From Armatimonadota bacterium (GTDB lineage: Bacteria; Armatimonadota; Fervidibacteria; Fervidibacterales; Thermosaccharophagaceae), in NCBI GenBank assembly GCA_025062195.1, contig JANXAS010000019.1, positions 1 to 58,812 of the forward strand: a stretch of 58,812 nucleotides of DNA, in the 5' to 3' direction. The position numbers and the translations under genes are program-made. Below, one piece after another: positions 16,612 through 25,786 of this stretch. The notes under the pieces are model-generated. The model did not search any database and was not told the origin of the DNA. It worked only from the letters and a program-made list of their open reading frames with translations. The first letter of the stretch is position 1; every line of letters starts with the position of its first letter.

Positions 16612-18924
16612 TCACTTGCTTTGAATGGCGAGTTTCATCTCCTTAAATCGCCAGTGGAGTGCCAGTGAGTGCTGGTCAGCGTAATTTGGCGACTTAGGGT
16701 CTTCGCTTTGACCTGGTGGCAAGACATTGAAACCCTTTGGTGGGCTTGACACTTCTACGATTTGGATGTAAGCGCCTCGGTTTGGACCTGGTATTGGCGG
16801 CAATGGGTCAAATCGCCACAGCGGTTTGCGGAAGCCCCAATTTGCAGTTTCGCCACGCTCTTTGCGCAACCGCTCCAATGCAACTTTTAAAGCCTTCACC
16901 ATCACCACATCTTTGCTTTCACCGTTCAAGTAATCTCGTGACAGCTTTCTTGGTGGGCTATCCGCAAGTGCATACCAGAGCAGGCTCGGCTGTATAGCCA
17001 TGCGGAACAAGCCTTTATCGCCAAAGTCACCTAAGTCGTCAGCGAAGACAGTGTCTCGCAGTGCTTCAAACCAGACATCAAACACTGTCGCAGCAATGCT
17101 TCCTTCGCTACGCTGATTGTCCCAGCGGGTAAGCAAGTCAGCAACCGTTTGCGATTCTGTGTCATCAGCTGCAGTGCGTTTAATTGCTCTCAAAAGCAAA
17201 GGCTTGAAAAAGTCCGCTCGGATGTCATAACCCTCAATGTCAATTACGAACCTGCGCAAATCCTCCGGTGTGATTTTTGGCTTGCTTTGCAACAGGTCAA
17301 TGATTCGTTTGACATGGTGAATTGCACCCCATCTTGGCAGATCACCGTTGTCCCACCAAGATGCCGGTTTGTTGTTCCAGTTGGCGAAAAAGCCTTGCGG
17401 CGGGTTGATTTGCTGTGGCAACTCCCCAAAAGGCACAAATCCTTTCCAGTCAAATTCACCGGTGCCCGGAGCCGGGAAGCGAGGGTCAACACTTTCAGCA
17501 CGAATTGGGTAGCGACCGCAGAACCAAAAACCGATGTCACCATCTTTTGTCGCAACGAAAAAGTTATGGCTGGTGGCTATGTGTCGGCAAGCTTCGGCGA
17601 ACTCATGAATGTTCTTTGCTTTGTGGAAGGCGTAGATTGCTCGTGCCGCATCCAATTCCTTGCCTTGATATGCTTTCGCCCTCACATAAGCGAGACCAGA
17701 CTTTTCATCCCAACTGAGCACTACTCCGTGAACTGTCCGGCAAACTTCAACCTGCACAGGTTCATCCTTTCCTTTGACAAAAATTAGCTCCACTCGCCGC
17801 TCCATCGGAAGCCATTCACCACGATACAAGTAGCGATACTTGCTTTCCTTGCTCAGGCGCTCAGCGAAGATATCAACATTATCGCCAGCACCACTGGTCG
17901 TTGTCCAAGCCAAGTGGCGATTCATGCCGATAAGCACGATTGGTATGCCCGCAAAGGTCATGCCACGAACTTCAAACTTGGGGCAGTAAAGAGCAATCTC
18001 GCAGACGATGGATGGAGTCCCTGTTGCCATTTGCGGTCCGCCAACCAACAATGCTTTGCCCGTCGCCGACTTTTGTGGCGCAATAATCATCGCGTAACTT
18101 CCAAAGCGTGTGAACAAACCGAGCCGTTTGCACCATTCAATACTGTCCCACTCCTCAGCAACACGGATGGCATTTATCAGCGCAGCAAAGGACGATGAGC
18201 AAGGGACAGGCGCTTCGCTCTGTTGCTTCTGCAGTCCAACTCTTTTACCCCGTGCGCCATGTCCCGTGTCACCCATTATCGTCGTCGGCGATGTCGGATC
18301 ATTTTGCCAAGCCAAATCGTCAAGCACGCTCATTGCTCGTGCTCCAAAGCGAAGTTGCAAGTAAAGCCGAAGTTGAATCATCCTCAGCTCTTCGCCACCC
18401 GAACTGCCGAATCGTTCTGCCATCATGTGAGCAATAGCGGTTGTGTCGGTGACTTTCCAAGGTCGCAACTTTGTCAAGCCCAAGTCTTTTAGCCGTTGTG
18501 GCATCGGTCTTTTGCCCGCATTGACTTGAGCAATGATTGCATTCACGCCGTCGGCAAAGGCTTTCAAAACGAGCTGCTCCTCCGAAGTGAGCGATGCGAA
18601 CTGTTCCCACCGCTCCACTTCAGTGTAACCTAAAGTTCGTCTTTGCTTGTCTTGTTCCAAAGCGCTCTCACCCATTATTTCTGCTAACTCGCCCTTTGCC
18701 GTTCGTCGGTAAAGTTCCATTTGCGCCAATCGGTCTTGAGCCTGGGCGTAACCACTGCCGTAAAAGACGCCATAGAGGCTTGGGGCGTAAATATGTGGGA
18801 CGCCGAATTTGTCACGGACGATGCGTATTGTTGCATCGCCAACCTTTAGCGTCTCAACATTCTGCGCCATTGTCATCGCACCCGTTAATATCGTTGCAAC
18901 TGCGATAGCTGCCAACCTGGGCAT
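16612..18924 (-). CDS. Penicillin-acylase-family N-terminal nucleophile hydrolase
   Basis: About 770 residues, exported (signal peptide ending near AMTMAQ). The family makes a precursor that cleaves itself before a serine. The best candidate is the Ser of FGSYAMIIAPQKSATGKALL (about residue 276), where GKALLVGGPQMATGTP matches the start of the beta chain. Alpha-chain landmarks: IRIVRDKFGVPHIYAPSLYG and YAQAQDRLAQMELYRR. Beta-chain landmarks: GMNRHLAWTTTSGAGDNVD, GFFANWNNKPASWW. Substrates may be acyl-homoserine lactones, peptides or beta-lactam-like amides. The linker before the Ser contains DTGHGARG, encoded by a repeat also found elsewhere in this window. ATG 18924 is six bases from GGGGGG; the ATG at 18930 abuts that site. 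Confidence 0.88.
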   Translation of the reverse strand: MPRLAAIAVATILTGAMTMAQNVETLKVGDATIRIVRDKFGVPHIYAPSLYGVFYGSGYAQAQDRLAQMELYRRTAKGELAEIMGESALEQDKQRRTLGYTEVERWEQFASLTSEEQLVLKAFADGVNAIIAQVNAGKRPMPQRLKDLGLTKLRPWKVTDTTAIAHMMAERFGSSGGEELRMIQLRLYLQLRFGARAMSVLDDLAWQNDPTSPTTIMGDTGHGARGKRVGLQKQQSEAPVPCSSSFAALINAIRVAEEWDSIEWCKRLGLFTRFGSYAMIIAPQKSATGKALLVGGPQMATGTPSIVCEIALYCPKFEVRGMTFAGIPIVLIGMNRHLAWTTTSGAGDNVDIFAERLSKESKYRYLYRGEWLPMERRVELIFVKGKDEPVQVEVCRTVHGVVLSWDEKSGLAYVRAKAYQGKELDAARAIYAFHKAKNIHEFAEACRHIATSHNFFVATKDGDIGFWFCGRYPIRAESVDPRFPAPGTGEFDWKGFVPFGELPQQINPPQGFFANWNNKPASWWDNGDLPRWGAIHHVKRIIDLLQSKPKITPEDLRRFVIDIEGYDIRADFFKPLLLRAIKRTAADDTESQTVADLLTRWDNQRSEGSIAATVFDVWFEALRDTVFADDLGDFGDKGLFRMAIQPSLLWYALADSPPRKLSRDYLNGESKDVVMVKALKVALERLRKERGETANWGFRKPLWRFDPLPPIPGPNRGAYIQIVEVSSPPKGFNVLPPGQSEDPKSPNYADQHSLALHWRFKEMKLAIQSK

Positions 18925-18971
18925 TGCCATCCCCCCTTTTAACTAATCCAATGGTGAATGCTTTTCCAAAA

Positions 18972-19285
18972 CCATGCTATGGGCTTTAGCCCACAGTAGC
19001 TGACGAATTTCTTAGCGCCCTCTTTAGACGGCGAAGAAAATTCTTTTCGGCTCGGCAGTAGCCTCGCCCTCCGATTTTTCCGTCACGGTTTTTCCGTCGC
19101 GATTTTTCCGTCACGATCTTTTTCTCACTTCGGAGGGCAAGCCTACCGGCTTGCCGATTTTCCGTTTTAATTTTTCGGCAGAAAATTTTGGCTCGGCAAT
19201 AGCATCGCTCTCCCGTTGGTTCGTAGAAAATCTTCGCCGAATGAATTTGGCGCTCATTTGCTTCGTCATCAACCAATGGCTAAAG
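18972..19285. repeat. Interspersed repeat B (314 bp)
   Basis: Second copy of repeat A in the same orientation. It is 28 bases longer because a 14-base unit (GATTTTTCCGTCAC and variants) is present about three times at 19071-19115 instead of once. It carries the same hairpin GGCAAGCC-TACC-GGCTTGCC (19136-19155). It is followed at once by another GEAPAEP-type core (about 19288-19315) and an inverted-repeat element. Confidence 0.9.
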
Positions 19286-19322
19286 AAAAATTTTGGCTCG
19301 GCAGGAGCATCGTCCTCCTGTT

Positions 19323-19540
19323 GGTTCGTAATAAGGCAAGAAGCAAAGCGAAGTGCCATCAAAATGAGTGTGAGTGATAAGTTCAATGTGCAAGTAAAAC
19401 TGCAGCTCGCACTTCGCATCAACTAACGCCACTTTGCTTCGTGGCTAACTACGAACTTAAACAGATTTTTGACGCCACTACGCTATCGCTTCGTGGCTAA
19501 CTACGAACCTAACCGACAAAGTTTGTAGTAAAGAGCATCG
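19323..19540. repeat. Inverted-repeat element, copy 1 (with extra end)
   Basis: Left end TTCGTAATAAGGCA (19325-19338). Right end is the inverted match TGGCTAACTACGAACTT (from 19442), followed by a second right end CGCTTCGTGGCTAACTACGA (19488-19507) and the box GACAAAGTTTGTAGTAAAGAGC. Related copies are at 21994-22103, 50371-50540 and 56241-56412. No open frame of its own; it has the form of a non-autonomous mobile or REP-like element. Confidence 0.75.
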
Positions 19541-19690
19541 AGATTTATCGCTACCCGTAAGGGTCACTGCCGCAACTATTGAGGTAGGGAAAATTAAGCG
19601 ACTCCTTTTCTACTAACTTCGGTGGATACTTGGCTGCATGCCGATTAATGGTTCTTTACAAGCTCTTGAATTTTTAGCCCTTGCACGAAT
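19541..19690. other. Spacer downstream of the secreted tetraheme gene
   Basis: 150 bases with no gene. Just past the stop of the tetraheme gene a short out-of-frame reading continues (IEFVQGLKIQELVKNH) to a stop. It could be chance or the remains of a longer C-terminus. Confidence 0.35.
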
Positions 19691-20332
19691 TCAATCATGG
19701 CATTGGGCACATAACTGCTTTGATGGTTCTTTGAGCAAGCCTTTAATGTTAGCAGAATGGATGGAGTGGCACATTGTGCATTGTTCTATAGGCTGTTTTG
19801 GATGGTGATGCTTCAATTCAAACTCAAGTTCGCTATGACATTTATCGCATGCTGCAGGGATTGGCGGTTCACCAAGGGCTGCATTACCATACTGCACATC
19901 AGTTTTGTGACATGATGCACAACCATACTGCCCCTTCACTGTTTGCGGATGATAACGCAACTCTTTCCATCCCTCTGGGAATTTCTTTGTGCTACCGTCT
20001 TTGACATAAACCGACAAAGTAGCATCGCCAACCTTAATTTTGTTTAGTCCAAGTTGGAGCTTAATCCGGGCTACAAGGACTGGCAGCTTAAAACTTTTAT
20101 CCCAATGTTTTTCGGAGTTGTTGACGAACAATTTGGGCAGATTGAACTGCATAGGCACATTATCCTGCTCAAGCACGCAAATGAGATTCACTTCGCGCTC
20201 CAATATGATGGTGCGATCCTGTGGGAAGATAAATTTGAACTTCGCTTGTTTTTTCTCGCTGAACGCAGCAATGAATCCACCGCAAAGAATTAACATGCCC
20301 ACTATAACCATACGATAGCGCACTGCTGGCAC
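19691..20332 (-). CDS. Exported tetraheme cytochrome c (doubled CXXCH type)
   Basis: 213 residues. A signal peptide or anchor is at residues 5-25 (RYRMVIVGMLILCGGFIAAFS). A beta-rich region (30-125) precedes four haem c sites: CASCH (138-142), CDKCH (162-166), CTMCH (185-189) and CAQCH (208-212). The pattern of CxxCH followed by a histidine-rich stretch (LKHHHPKQP) and CTMCHSIHS is that of doubled-CXXCH proteins. The protein stops one residue after the last haem motif, an abrupt end for this family. GTG 20332 is the first start, with AGGTG of the previous gene's end nine bases upstream; GTG 20323 or ATG 20311 are alternatives. It begins six bases after the barrel gene, so the two are translationally linked. 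Confidence 0.85.
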   Translation of the reverse strand: MPAVRYRMVIVGMLILCGGFIAAFSEKKQAKFKFIFPQDRTIILEREVNLICVLEQDNVPMQFNLPKLFVNNSEKHWDKSFKLPVLVARIKLQLGLNKIKVGDATLSVYVKDGSTKKFPEGWKELRYHPQTVKGQYGCASCHKTDVQYGNAALGEPPIPAACDKCHSELEFELKHHHPKQPIEQCTMCHSIHSANIKGLLKEPSKQLCAQCHD

Positions 20333-20338
20333 ATTAAA

Positions 20339-21304
20339 TCACACCTTGCCATATTTTCTTGTATAGCTTGCGTTCTCGCTCACCTCATCTGAAAACCTTG
20401 GATACATGCCTACAATTACCGCATCCGTTCTCTTTATCTTTCCAAATGCATATCTGAATGCATCTTCAACCTGCCTCCTTGACCAACACTTTCTTCCAGC
20501 TGCCAGTATCTTGAACCCAAGACACGGCTTATTCACACTTCTCATCACTGCTGTCATCTCTTCTGGGTCGGATTCAAAGAATGGCTCATCAACTGGAACT
20601 TTGCCGAGTTGCTTTAACATCTCTTCCCTTGGACGAGTGACATAGTAGAAGCAACACATGAAAAAGTCATTCTCCCAACCTTCATCCATAATGCGTTTAA
20701 TTACCTCCGGATTGTGAGCTGACACCCCTGCAAGCGCCCCATGGTCATGAACCTTTTTCACAAAGTCATGCACCTGCTGCGCTTTACCAGCCCTGAAAAG
20801 TGAGTCAGTTACGCCACCATGATGGGCTATGGCTATCGGATTTAGCTTCATTACTTCTTTCAATGAAACATCCGTCGGACGCTCCGCATGCAAGCATATA
20901 AGCTGTATCTGACAGCCTCGTTCCCTGGCAATCCGAATTGCCTTAACTGTCTTATCGGTGTAATCAAACTGCCATGTGTTAATGCCTTGGCGCTCGCAGT
21001 GAATTAGAAACTCGGCAGTTCTTTCTGCTGTGAACCATTCTCGCATGTGCACGGACATGTGCCATGTTGAGTGTGAGTGCCCGCCTATTGGGTTGTAACC
21101 TGCTATAAGCCTTGTGACCTTGTAATCGCCGAGATTGATTACTGGGAGTTGTTCCTTTGCTGGCTCCTTAGACCAATGTTTGATCTCCTCATCTTCACCG
21201 ATAGCTGCTGTCGCAGCGATAGTTATAGCGCCAACTGAGGTCAAGAAAGCCCTCCTTGAAGAAGCACCCTTAAAGCCAGCACATTCATTGAATGGTTGCT
21301 TCAT
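20339..21304 (-). CDS. Tat-exported TIM-barrel protein, aldo/keto-reductase-like
   Basis: 321 residues. A twin-arginine signal (SSRRAFLTSVGAITIAATAA, R17-R18) precedes a barrel distantly like aldo/keto reductases (GDYKVTRLIAGYNPIGG; ERQGINTWQFDYTD; GALAGVSAHNPEVIKRIMDE; VNKPCLGFKILAAG). The classic Asp-Tyr-Lys-His tetrad is not conserved, so enzymatic reduction of aldehydes is doubtful. Proteins of this type are frequent in bacteria with many exported sugar oxidoreductases. ATG 21304 follows GAGGTGA at seven bases. The secreted tetraheme gene starts six bases after its stop, suggesting a two-protein unit with redox function. Confidence 0.75.
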   Translation of the reverse strand: MKQPFNECAGFKGASSRRAFLTSVGAITIAATAAIGEDEEIKHWSKEPAKEQLPVINLGDYKVTRLIAGYNPIGGHSHSTWHMSVHMREWFTAERTAEFLIHCERQGINTWQFDYTDKTVKAIRIARERGCQIQLICLHAERPTDVSLKEVMKLNPIAIAHHGGVTDSLFRAGKAQQVHDFVKKVHDHGALAGVSAHNPEVIKRIMDEGWENDFFMCCFYYVTRPREEMLKQLGKVPVDEPFFESDPEEMTAVMRSVNKPCLGFKILAAGRKCWSRRQVEDAFRYAFGKIKRTDAVIVGMYPRFSDEVSENASYTRKYGKV

Positions 21305-21993
21305 CGCTAAATCACCTCATAAACGCAAATGATTCATAGCGTTAGACAACCCTTCTTGAATTATGATGCTTTCCTGATTAACGCCAATGCAAGCCTTTGC
21401 ATGCCATTGGAGATTTTCAACTCCCCAACAGGCTTGTCGTCCTAACAATTTTTCTCACCGAAAAGATGGGGCTCAAGCCAAACTGAGAAACGAATTTCGC
21501 CTATGAGTCCACGCTATACGAGAAACCAACCTCATCCGTTAAAGTGGTTCGTAGTTAATCACAAAGCAATAGCAATATGGTGTTTTTACTCGTCCTACGT
21601 CCGTGTCCCTTGCCCTATGTTACGCTTTCAACGGCACTCCAATCCGTTCCGTGCCTCACTGCAAACATTTTCGCTCTTCACTCAAAAGTTTGTCAATGCT
21701 TACAGGAGTTGCACAATTGGTAATGCTTTTTCTGAAAGGATAATAGTCCAACAAAAACGGAAAAGGAGCCATTAAAACGGCGTGAATTATAAACGAACTC
21801 TGGAGGGAGTTTAGCCCCAAACAAAATCGCCCTTTTGCCTTAAAAACTCCCGGATAAAGCCGATTAAAATTCGCCATTATCTGGGAAGAAATTGCCAAAA
21901 ATTTGGGGAGCAGCCAGCTTTAACTTCTTGCTCGGTTACTATGCCATTGGCTTTAGACAACCGTTATGACGAAAACAAAGAGAGCCAAACTCG
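21305..21993. other. Long non-coding spacer
   Basis: About 690 bases with no supported gene. It contains a decayed inverted-repeat end (GGTTCGTAGTTAATCACAAA near 21546), a stretch rich in GTCC/CCGTGTCCC (21587-21625) like the micro-repeat found inside genes, and the box TCTTCACTCAAAAGTTTGTC (about 21675-21694) in reverse orientation. It appears to be an accumulation of old repeats. Confidence 0.5.
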
Positions 21994-22103
21994 TCCTTAC
22001 TCAAAAGTTCGTTGGCTCGTAGTAAGGCACGGAGCGAAGCGTAGCGCCGTAAAAGTGAGTGCGAAATGAAAAATGCAAATGAAACGATAACATCGCACAT
22101 TTG
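21994..22103. repeat. Inverted-repeat element, copy 2 (one arm missing)
   Basis: Begins with the reverse box CCTTACTCAAAAGTTCG, then GGCTCGTAGTAAGGCACGGA and an interior (GTGAGTGCGAAATGAA, ACATCGCACATTTGG) matching the reverse complement of the copy at 50371-50540. The opposite arm is absent. It lies about 100 bases downstream of tadC. Confidence 0.7.
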
Positions 22104-22199
22104 GTGATGAGTCGCTTTAGAAGCCATATATCCGATGGCAAACCATCTTTTGATGACCTCTTTGCAGTGAAGTCATTTTTGAAAATGTTGTAAACTTTT

Positions 22200-23132
22200 T
22201 CACCTACCGCCACCCATAACTTCAATGAACAATATTGCAGCTGGTCCAAGAAGCACTGCAAGCAATGCCGGGAAGATGCACAGCACAAGTGGAAAGAGGA
22301 GTTTTACGGGTAACTTTGCCGCCTGCTCGCGAAGCATCCTTAACCTGCGTTGCCTCAATTGTGTAGCGAGTGAGCGCAATGCTTCACTCAGGCTTGTCCC
22401 GAGCGTCTCAGCCTGATAAACGGCAGCAACGAGCAAGGAGATGTCCTCAAGGCGCAACCTTTTCGCCATAGCCCTCAATGCCTCAGAACGCATCCTGCCA
22501 TGAGATGTTTCTGCGAGCACTCTTGAAAGTTCGTATGCAAGGGGACCTCTAAATCGTCTTGTGACCTCCGCGATGGCGCTATCAAACCCAACGCCGGCTT
22601 CAAGCGACAGGACTATAAGGTCAATCACATCGGGCAGCTCACGCTTTATCTTTGCCACACGCCTCTTTGCATACCTGCGCAGAATGAACACTGGTATTAG
22701 GAAGCCAATTATGGGCAATGGAGCTGAAGCCAGAAGGGCTAACTGCGGGCGCCCAAGAATGCTCGCAACCACAACGAAAGTGGGGATAGCGACACCAACA
22801 CCGATCATGCCGCAAAGCAATCTCAACCCGATAAAATGAACGGCGTTCATACCCCAAGGTCTTCCAGCCATATCAAGCAAGGCATCAATCTGCTTTGCAA
22901 CTTCGCTTGGAAGGCGCATTGCATACCCAAGCCGTTCAATGAATGGTTTCATGACTCGTTCAAGAAATGGCTTTTCAAGCTCCTCGGTAAGCGGCAATTC
23001 CTCAATTTCGCTCAAAGGGCGAGTCAACTCTTCAAAGCGCTCTTGTATACGCCTCATAGCTATTGTATTTGCAACGCCAAGCATTAGCACCACAACTGCG
23101 ATCATCCAACCGGCAGCGAGAATGTATATCAT
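22200..23132 (-). CDS. tadC: Tad pilus inner-membrane platform protein TadC
   Basis: 310 residues with a GspF-type (type II secretion F) domain between hydrophobic helices: N-terminal anchor, a pair near residues 100-150 (VVASILGRPQLALLASAPLPIIGFLIPVFILRR), and a final helix pair. The conserved core GVGFDSAIAEVTRRFRGPL plus LEDISLLVAAVYQAETLGTS matches TadC. It forms the membrane platform on which the TadA motor acts. ATG 23132 follows GAGGGGGT at four bases. It begins ten bases after tadB, last of a three-gene set. Confidence 0.9.
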   Translation of the reverse strand: MIYILAAGWMIAVVVLMLGVANTIAMRRIQERFEELTRPLSEIEELPLTEELEKPFLERVMKPFIERLGYAMRLPSEVAKQIDALLDMAGRPWGMNAVHFIGLRLLCGMIGVGVAIPTFVVVASILGRPQLALLASAPLPIIGFLIPVFILRRYAKRRVAKIKRELPDVIDLIVLSLEAGVGFDSAIAEVTRRFRGPLAYELSRVLAETSHGRMRSEALRAMAKRLRLEDISLLVAAVYQAETLGTSLSEALRSLATQLRQRRLRMLREQAAKLPVKLLFPLVLCIFPALLAVLLGPAAILFIEVMGGGR

Positions 23133-23142
23133 CGCTACCCCC

Positions 23143-24108
23143 TCACAGCTCCAGCTTTAACAACTGCCTTATCCAAATGATGCCGAGCAGCTGCCATCCG
23201 ATGACGAGTTTCAAAAGTGTTTGACCTTGAGGTGTCATAAAGAGACGCTGCATATAGTCCCAGTTGAGGATTGAGGCTATCCCTCCAACAACTATTGGAA
23301 GTGCTATAAGAACCCATCCGCTTAGCCTTGCCTGCGCTGTTGCCGCTGATATTTCGCCTCGCAAGTCTATTCTCTGCCTTATAGTTTCGGCAATTGTGTT
23401 CAGCAGGCGAGTTAAATTGCCGCCCCTGCGAAGCTGAATCACCATTGCCGTCACGGTCATATCGTAGTCGTAGCTTTGGACGCGCAGGGCAAGTTGCTGC
23501 AACGCTTGCTCTGTTGGCATGCCCATGCTTGAAAGGCGCACAACCCTCTCAAGCTCGTCAGAAATCGGCGGCGGAAGTTGCTCGGCAGCTAACCTCATTG
23601 ATTGAATGAAGCCAAAGCCAGCACCGATGGCTGCTGACATCACTGTCAACGCATCCGCAAGTTGATTCTCAAGCAAAGTCCTCCTTGATACATAGCGCCA
23701 ATTGAGGTAGGCATGCGGCAGCCACCAACCAACTAATGCAGCCCCGAGTGCAACAAGTGGGTTCTTTGAAACCAACCATGAAATTGTGGCGAGCATGATT
23801 AGGCTAACGATGACTATGGATGCGAACTCGCCACCACGAAGCGGTATCCCAGCGGCTATCAATTTAAGCTCGTAACGCTTAGCCCATCCAAACTTGGAAA
23901 GCATTTGCGACAACCGTTGAAGCGGGAAGCGCACAGCTGGGCGAACACCCTTAACACCTTCAACTTCAACGATGTCGGTTGCTCCCTCGCCCTCAACAAG
24001 CCTCTCAAATCTCTCTTCAAGTTCCCTCGGCTTGCGGCTAAGCCAAATCGCATAAGCTAATGCGAGCACAAATACGATTGCACCGCATATAAGAAGTAGC
24101 AATGGCAT
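23143..24108 (-). CDS. tadB: Tad pilus inner-membrane platform protein TadB
   Basis: 321 residues: N-terminal helix (LLLLICGAIVFVLALAYAIW), then the GspF-type domain with GAGFGFIQSMRLAAEQLPPP, SSMGMPTEQALQQLALRVQS and the signature RRGGNLTRLLNTIAETIRQR, then two C-terminal helices. Partner of TadC in the platform. ATG 24108 has GGGAGG twelve bases upstream, a longer spacing than its neighbours, so slightly weaker translation is possible. It lies 25 bases after tadA. Confidence 0.92.
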   Translation of the reverse strand: MPLLLLICGAIVFVLALAYAIWLSRKPRELEERFERLVEGEGATDIVEVEGVKGVRPAVRFPLQRLSQMLSKFGWAKRYELKLIAAGIPLRGGEFASIVIVSLIMLATISWLVSKNPLVALGAALVGWWLPHAYLNWRYVSRRTLLENQLADALTVMSAAIGAGFGFIQSMRLAAEQLPPPISDELERVVRLSSMGMPTEQALQQLALRVQSYDYDMTVTAMVIQLRRGGNLTRLLNTIAETIRQRIDLRGEISAATAQARLSGWVLIALPIVVGGIASILNWDYMQRLFMTPQGQTLLKLVIGWQLLGIIWIRQLLKLEL

Positions 24109-24133
24109 AGGCTTCCATTACCTCCCATCATTA

Positions 24134-25654
24134 TCACCAGCGTCTTCCAGCAAATGTGAGATGTTGAGGTGCTTTTGGTTGGAATAAATCGTCGGGCAAC
24201 TTTATACCAGCTACTTTGATTCGCTCCATGCACAACGGTCTTATCCCTTGCGGCTCGTGATAACCGATCACTTTGCCGTTTTCGTCAATGCCAAGCTGAC
24301 GGAAAAGGAAGATGTCTTGCAAGATGATCGTCTCACCCTCTATACCCTGGACCTCTGTTATGTGCGTTATCTTTCGGCTGCCATCTGACAGCCTTGCCTG
24401 ATGAACTATGATGTCAATTGCTGAAGCTATTTGCTTTGCGATAGCCCTCATAGGCAAGTCCATTCCAGCCATTAGCACCATCGTCTCAAGCCTTGAGATC
24501 GTATCTCGTGGCGAGTTGCTATGCAGCGTGCTCAATGAACCATCGTGACCTGTGTTCATAGCTTGAAGCATATCTAAAGCCTCAGGACCTCGCACCTCAC
24601 CAACGACTATCCTGTCAGGGCGCATCCTGAGGGCATTCCTAACCAAGTCCCTAATTGTTACCTCCCCGACACCCTCAATGTTCGGTGGGCGAGCCTCAAG
24701 TGTTACCAAGTCCTCATGGTCAAGTTGTAACTCTGCCGCATCCTCAATGGTGACGATGCGCTCATGTGGCGGTATGAAGTGCGATAAAACATTCAATGTC
24801 GTTGTCTTACCGCTTCCAGTCCCTCCAGAGACGATTATGTTAAGGCGGGCTCTAACGCACGCCTCAAGGAACATAGCCATCTCTTCCGTTAGCGTCCCAA
24901 AGTTAATCAAGTCACCAATCGTGAGCGGTTTCTTTGAGAACTTCCTAACCGTTATACACGGACCTTTGACAGCAAGTGGCGGTATAACGATGTTAACTCG
25001 AGAGCCATCTGGAAGGCGAGCATCAACCATCGGTTGACGCTCGTTAACCTGTCGCCCAAGCGGTGAGACTATCCTGTCAATGATGCGCATAACATGTGCC
25101 TCGTCATCAAAAGTTCTGTCGGAGCGGTATATCCTCCCACCGCGCTCGTAAAATACAGCCTTGGGATGGTTAACCATGACCTCTGTTATCGTCGGATCAT
25201 CAAGCAGAGGTTGTATTGGTCCGTAACCGAGTATTTCATCAATGACATCTTGGATAAGCTCACTTCTCAAGCGGCTTGATAACGGTATTGCTTCCTCCCT
25301 GAGCAGCTCATGCAGTGCTGCCTCGACAAACTCCTTCACCCTCTCACGACTTGTGGACGAGTTAACTCCGACGCCGCGCCTGTCCATTTCAACTATCACA
25401 CGCTCATGTATTTCATTGCGCAATTGTGAGATAAGACTCCTTTCCTCCTTCGTCAGCTTGGCTCTGCCAGCTATGGGCTGCGGATCTTCCGGCATCTCTT
25501 TCTCTTCGTCAGGGAAAAGCAACGACCTTGTCGGCTTTTGGCGAACGGCCGTTTGGCTTCCCGGTTGACTCTGGGGCAATTGCTGGCTGTCCACAACAAT
25601 GGATGCTTCGTCAGGGCGTTTAAGTTCTCTCTGTTGGCTGCGAAATATGCGCAT
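24134..25654 (-). CDS. tadA: Tad pilus / CpaF-type secretion ATPase
   Basis: About 506 residues, the hexameric motor of the Tad pilus. After a disordered Pro/Gln-rich N-terminus (residues 10-60) come an N-terminal helical domain (LGYGPIQPLLDDPTITEVMV) and the ATPase: Walker A GGTGSGKTT (about 277-285), ERIVTIEDAAELQL, DRIVVGEVRGPEALDMLQAM and GHDGSLSTLHSNSPRDT. ATG 25654 is chosen over an upstream ATG (25714) because GGGAGG lies eight bases before it and the extra 20 residues are not protein-like. No Flp pilin, CpaB, CpaC, TadZ or prepilin peptidase gene is nearby, so the rest of the locus is elsewhere. Confidence 0.95.
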   Translation of the reverse strand: MRIFRSQQRELKRPDEASIVVDSQQLPQSQPGSQTAVRQKPTRSLLFPDEEKEMPEDPQPIAGRAKLTKEERSLISQLRNEIHERVIVEMDRRGVGVNSSTSRERVKEFVEAALHELLREEAIPLSSRLRSELIQDVIDEILGYGPIQPLLDDPTITEVMVNHPKAVFYERGGRIYRSDRTFDDEAHVMRIIDRIVSPLGRQVNERQPMVDARLPDGSRVNIVIPPLAVKGPCITVRKFSKKPLTIGDLINFGTLTEEMAMFLEACVRARLNIIVSGGTGSGKTTTLNVLSHFIPPHERIVTIEDAAELQLDHEDLVTLEARPPNIEGVGEVTIRDLVRNALRMRPDRIVVGEVRGPEALDMLQAMNTGHDGSLSTLHSNSPRDTISRLETMVLMAGMDLPMRAIAKQIASAIDIIVHQARLSDGSRKITHITEVQGIEGETIILQDIFLFRQLGIDENGKVIGYHEPQGIRPLCMERIKVAGIKLPDDLFQPKAPQHLTFAGRRW

Positions 25655-25786
25655 CGGTTTCGCCTCCCACCAAATCACTTTATGCCTAACTATGCCATCA
25701 GATATTAAACTCAACTCTAATCAGTTGTGATTAATCGCCATCTCAAATGATGCCATGCAAATGGCTCAAATTACACACTTTGCATC

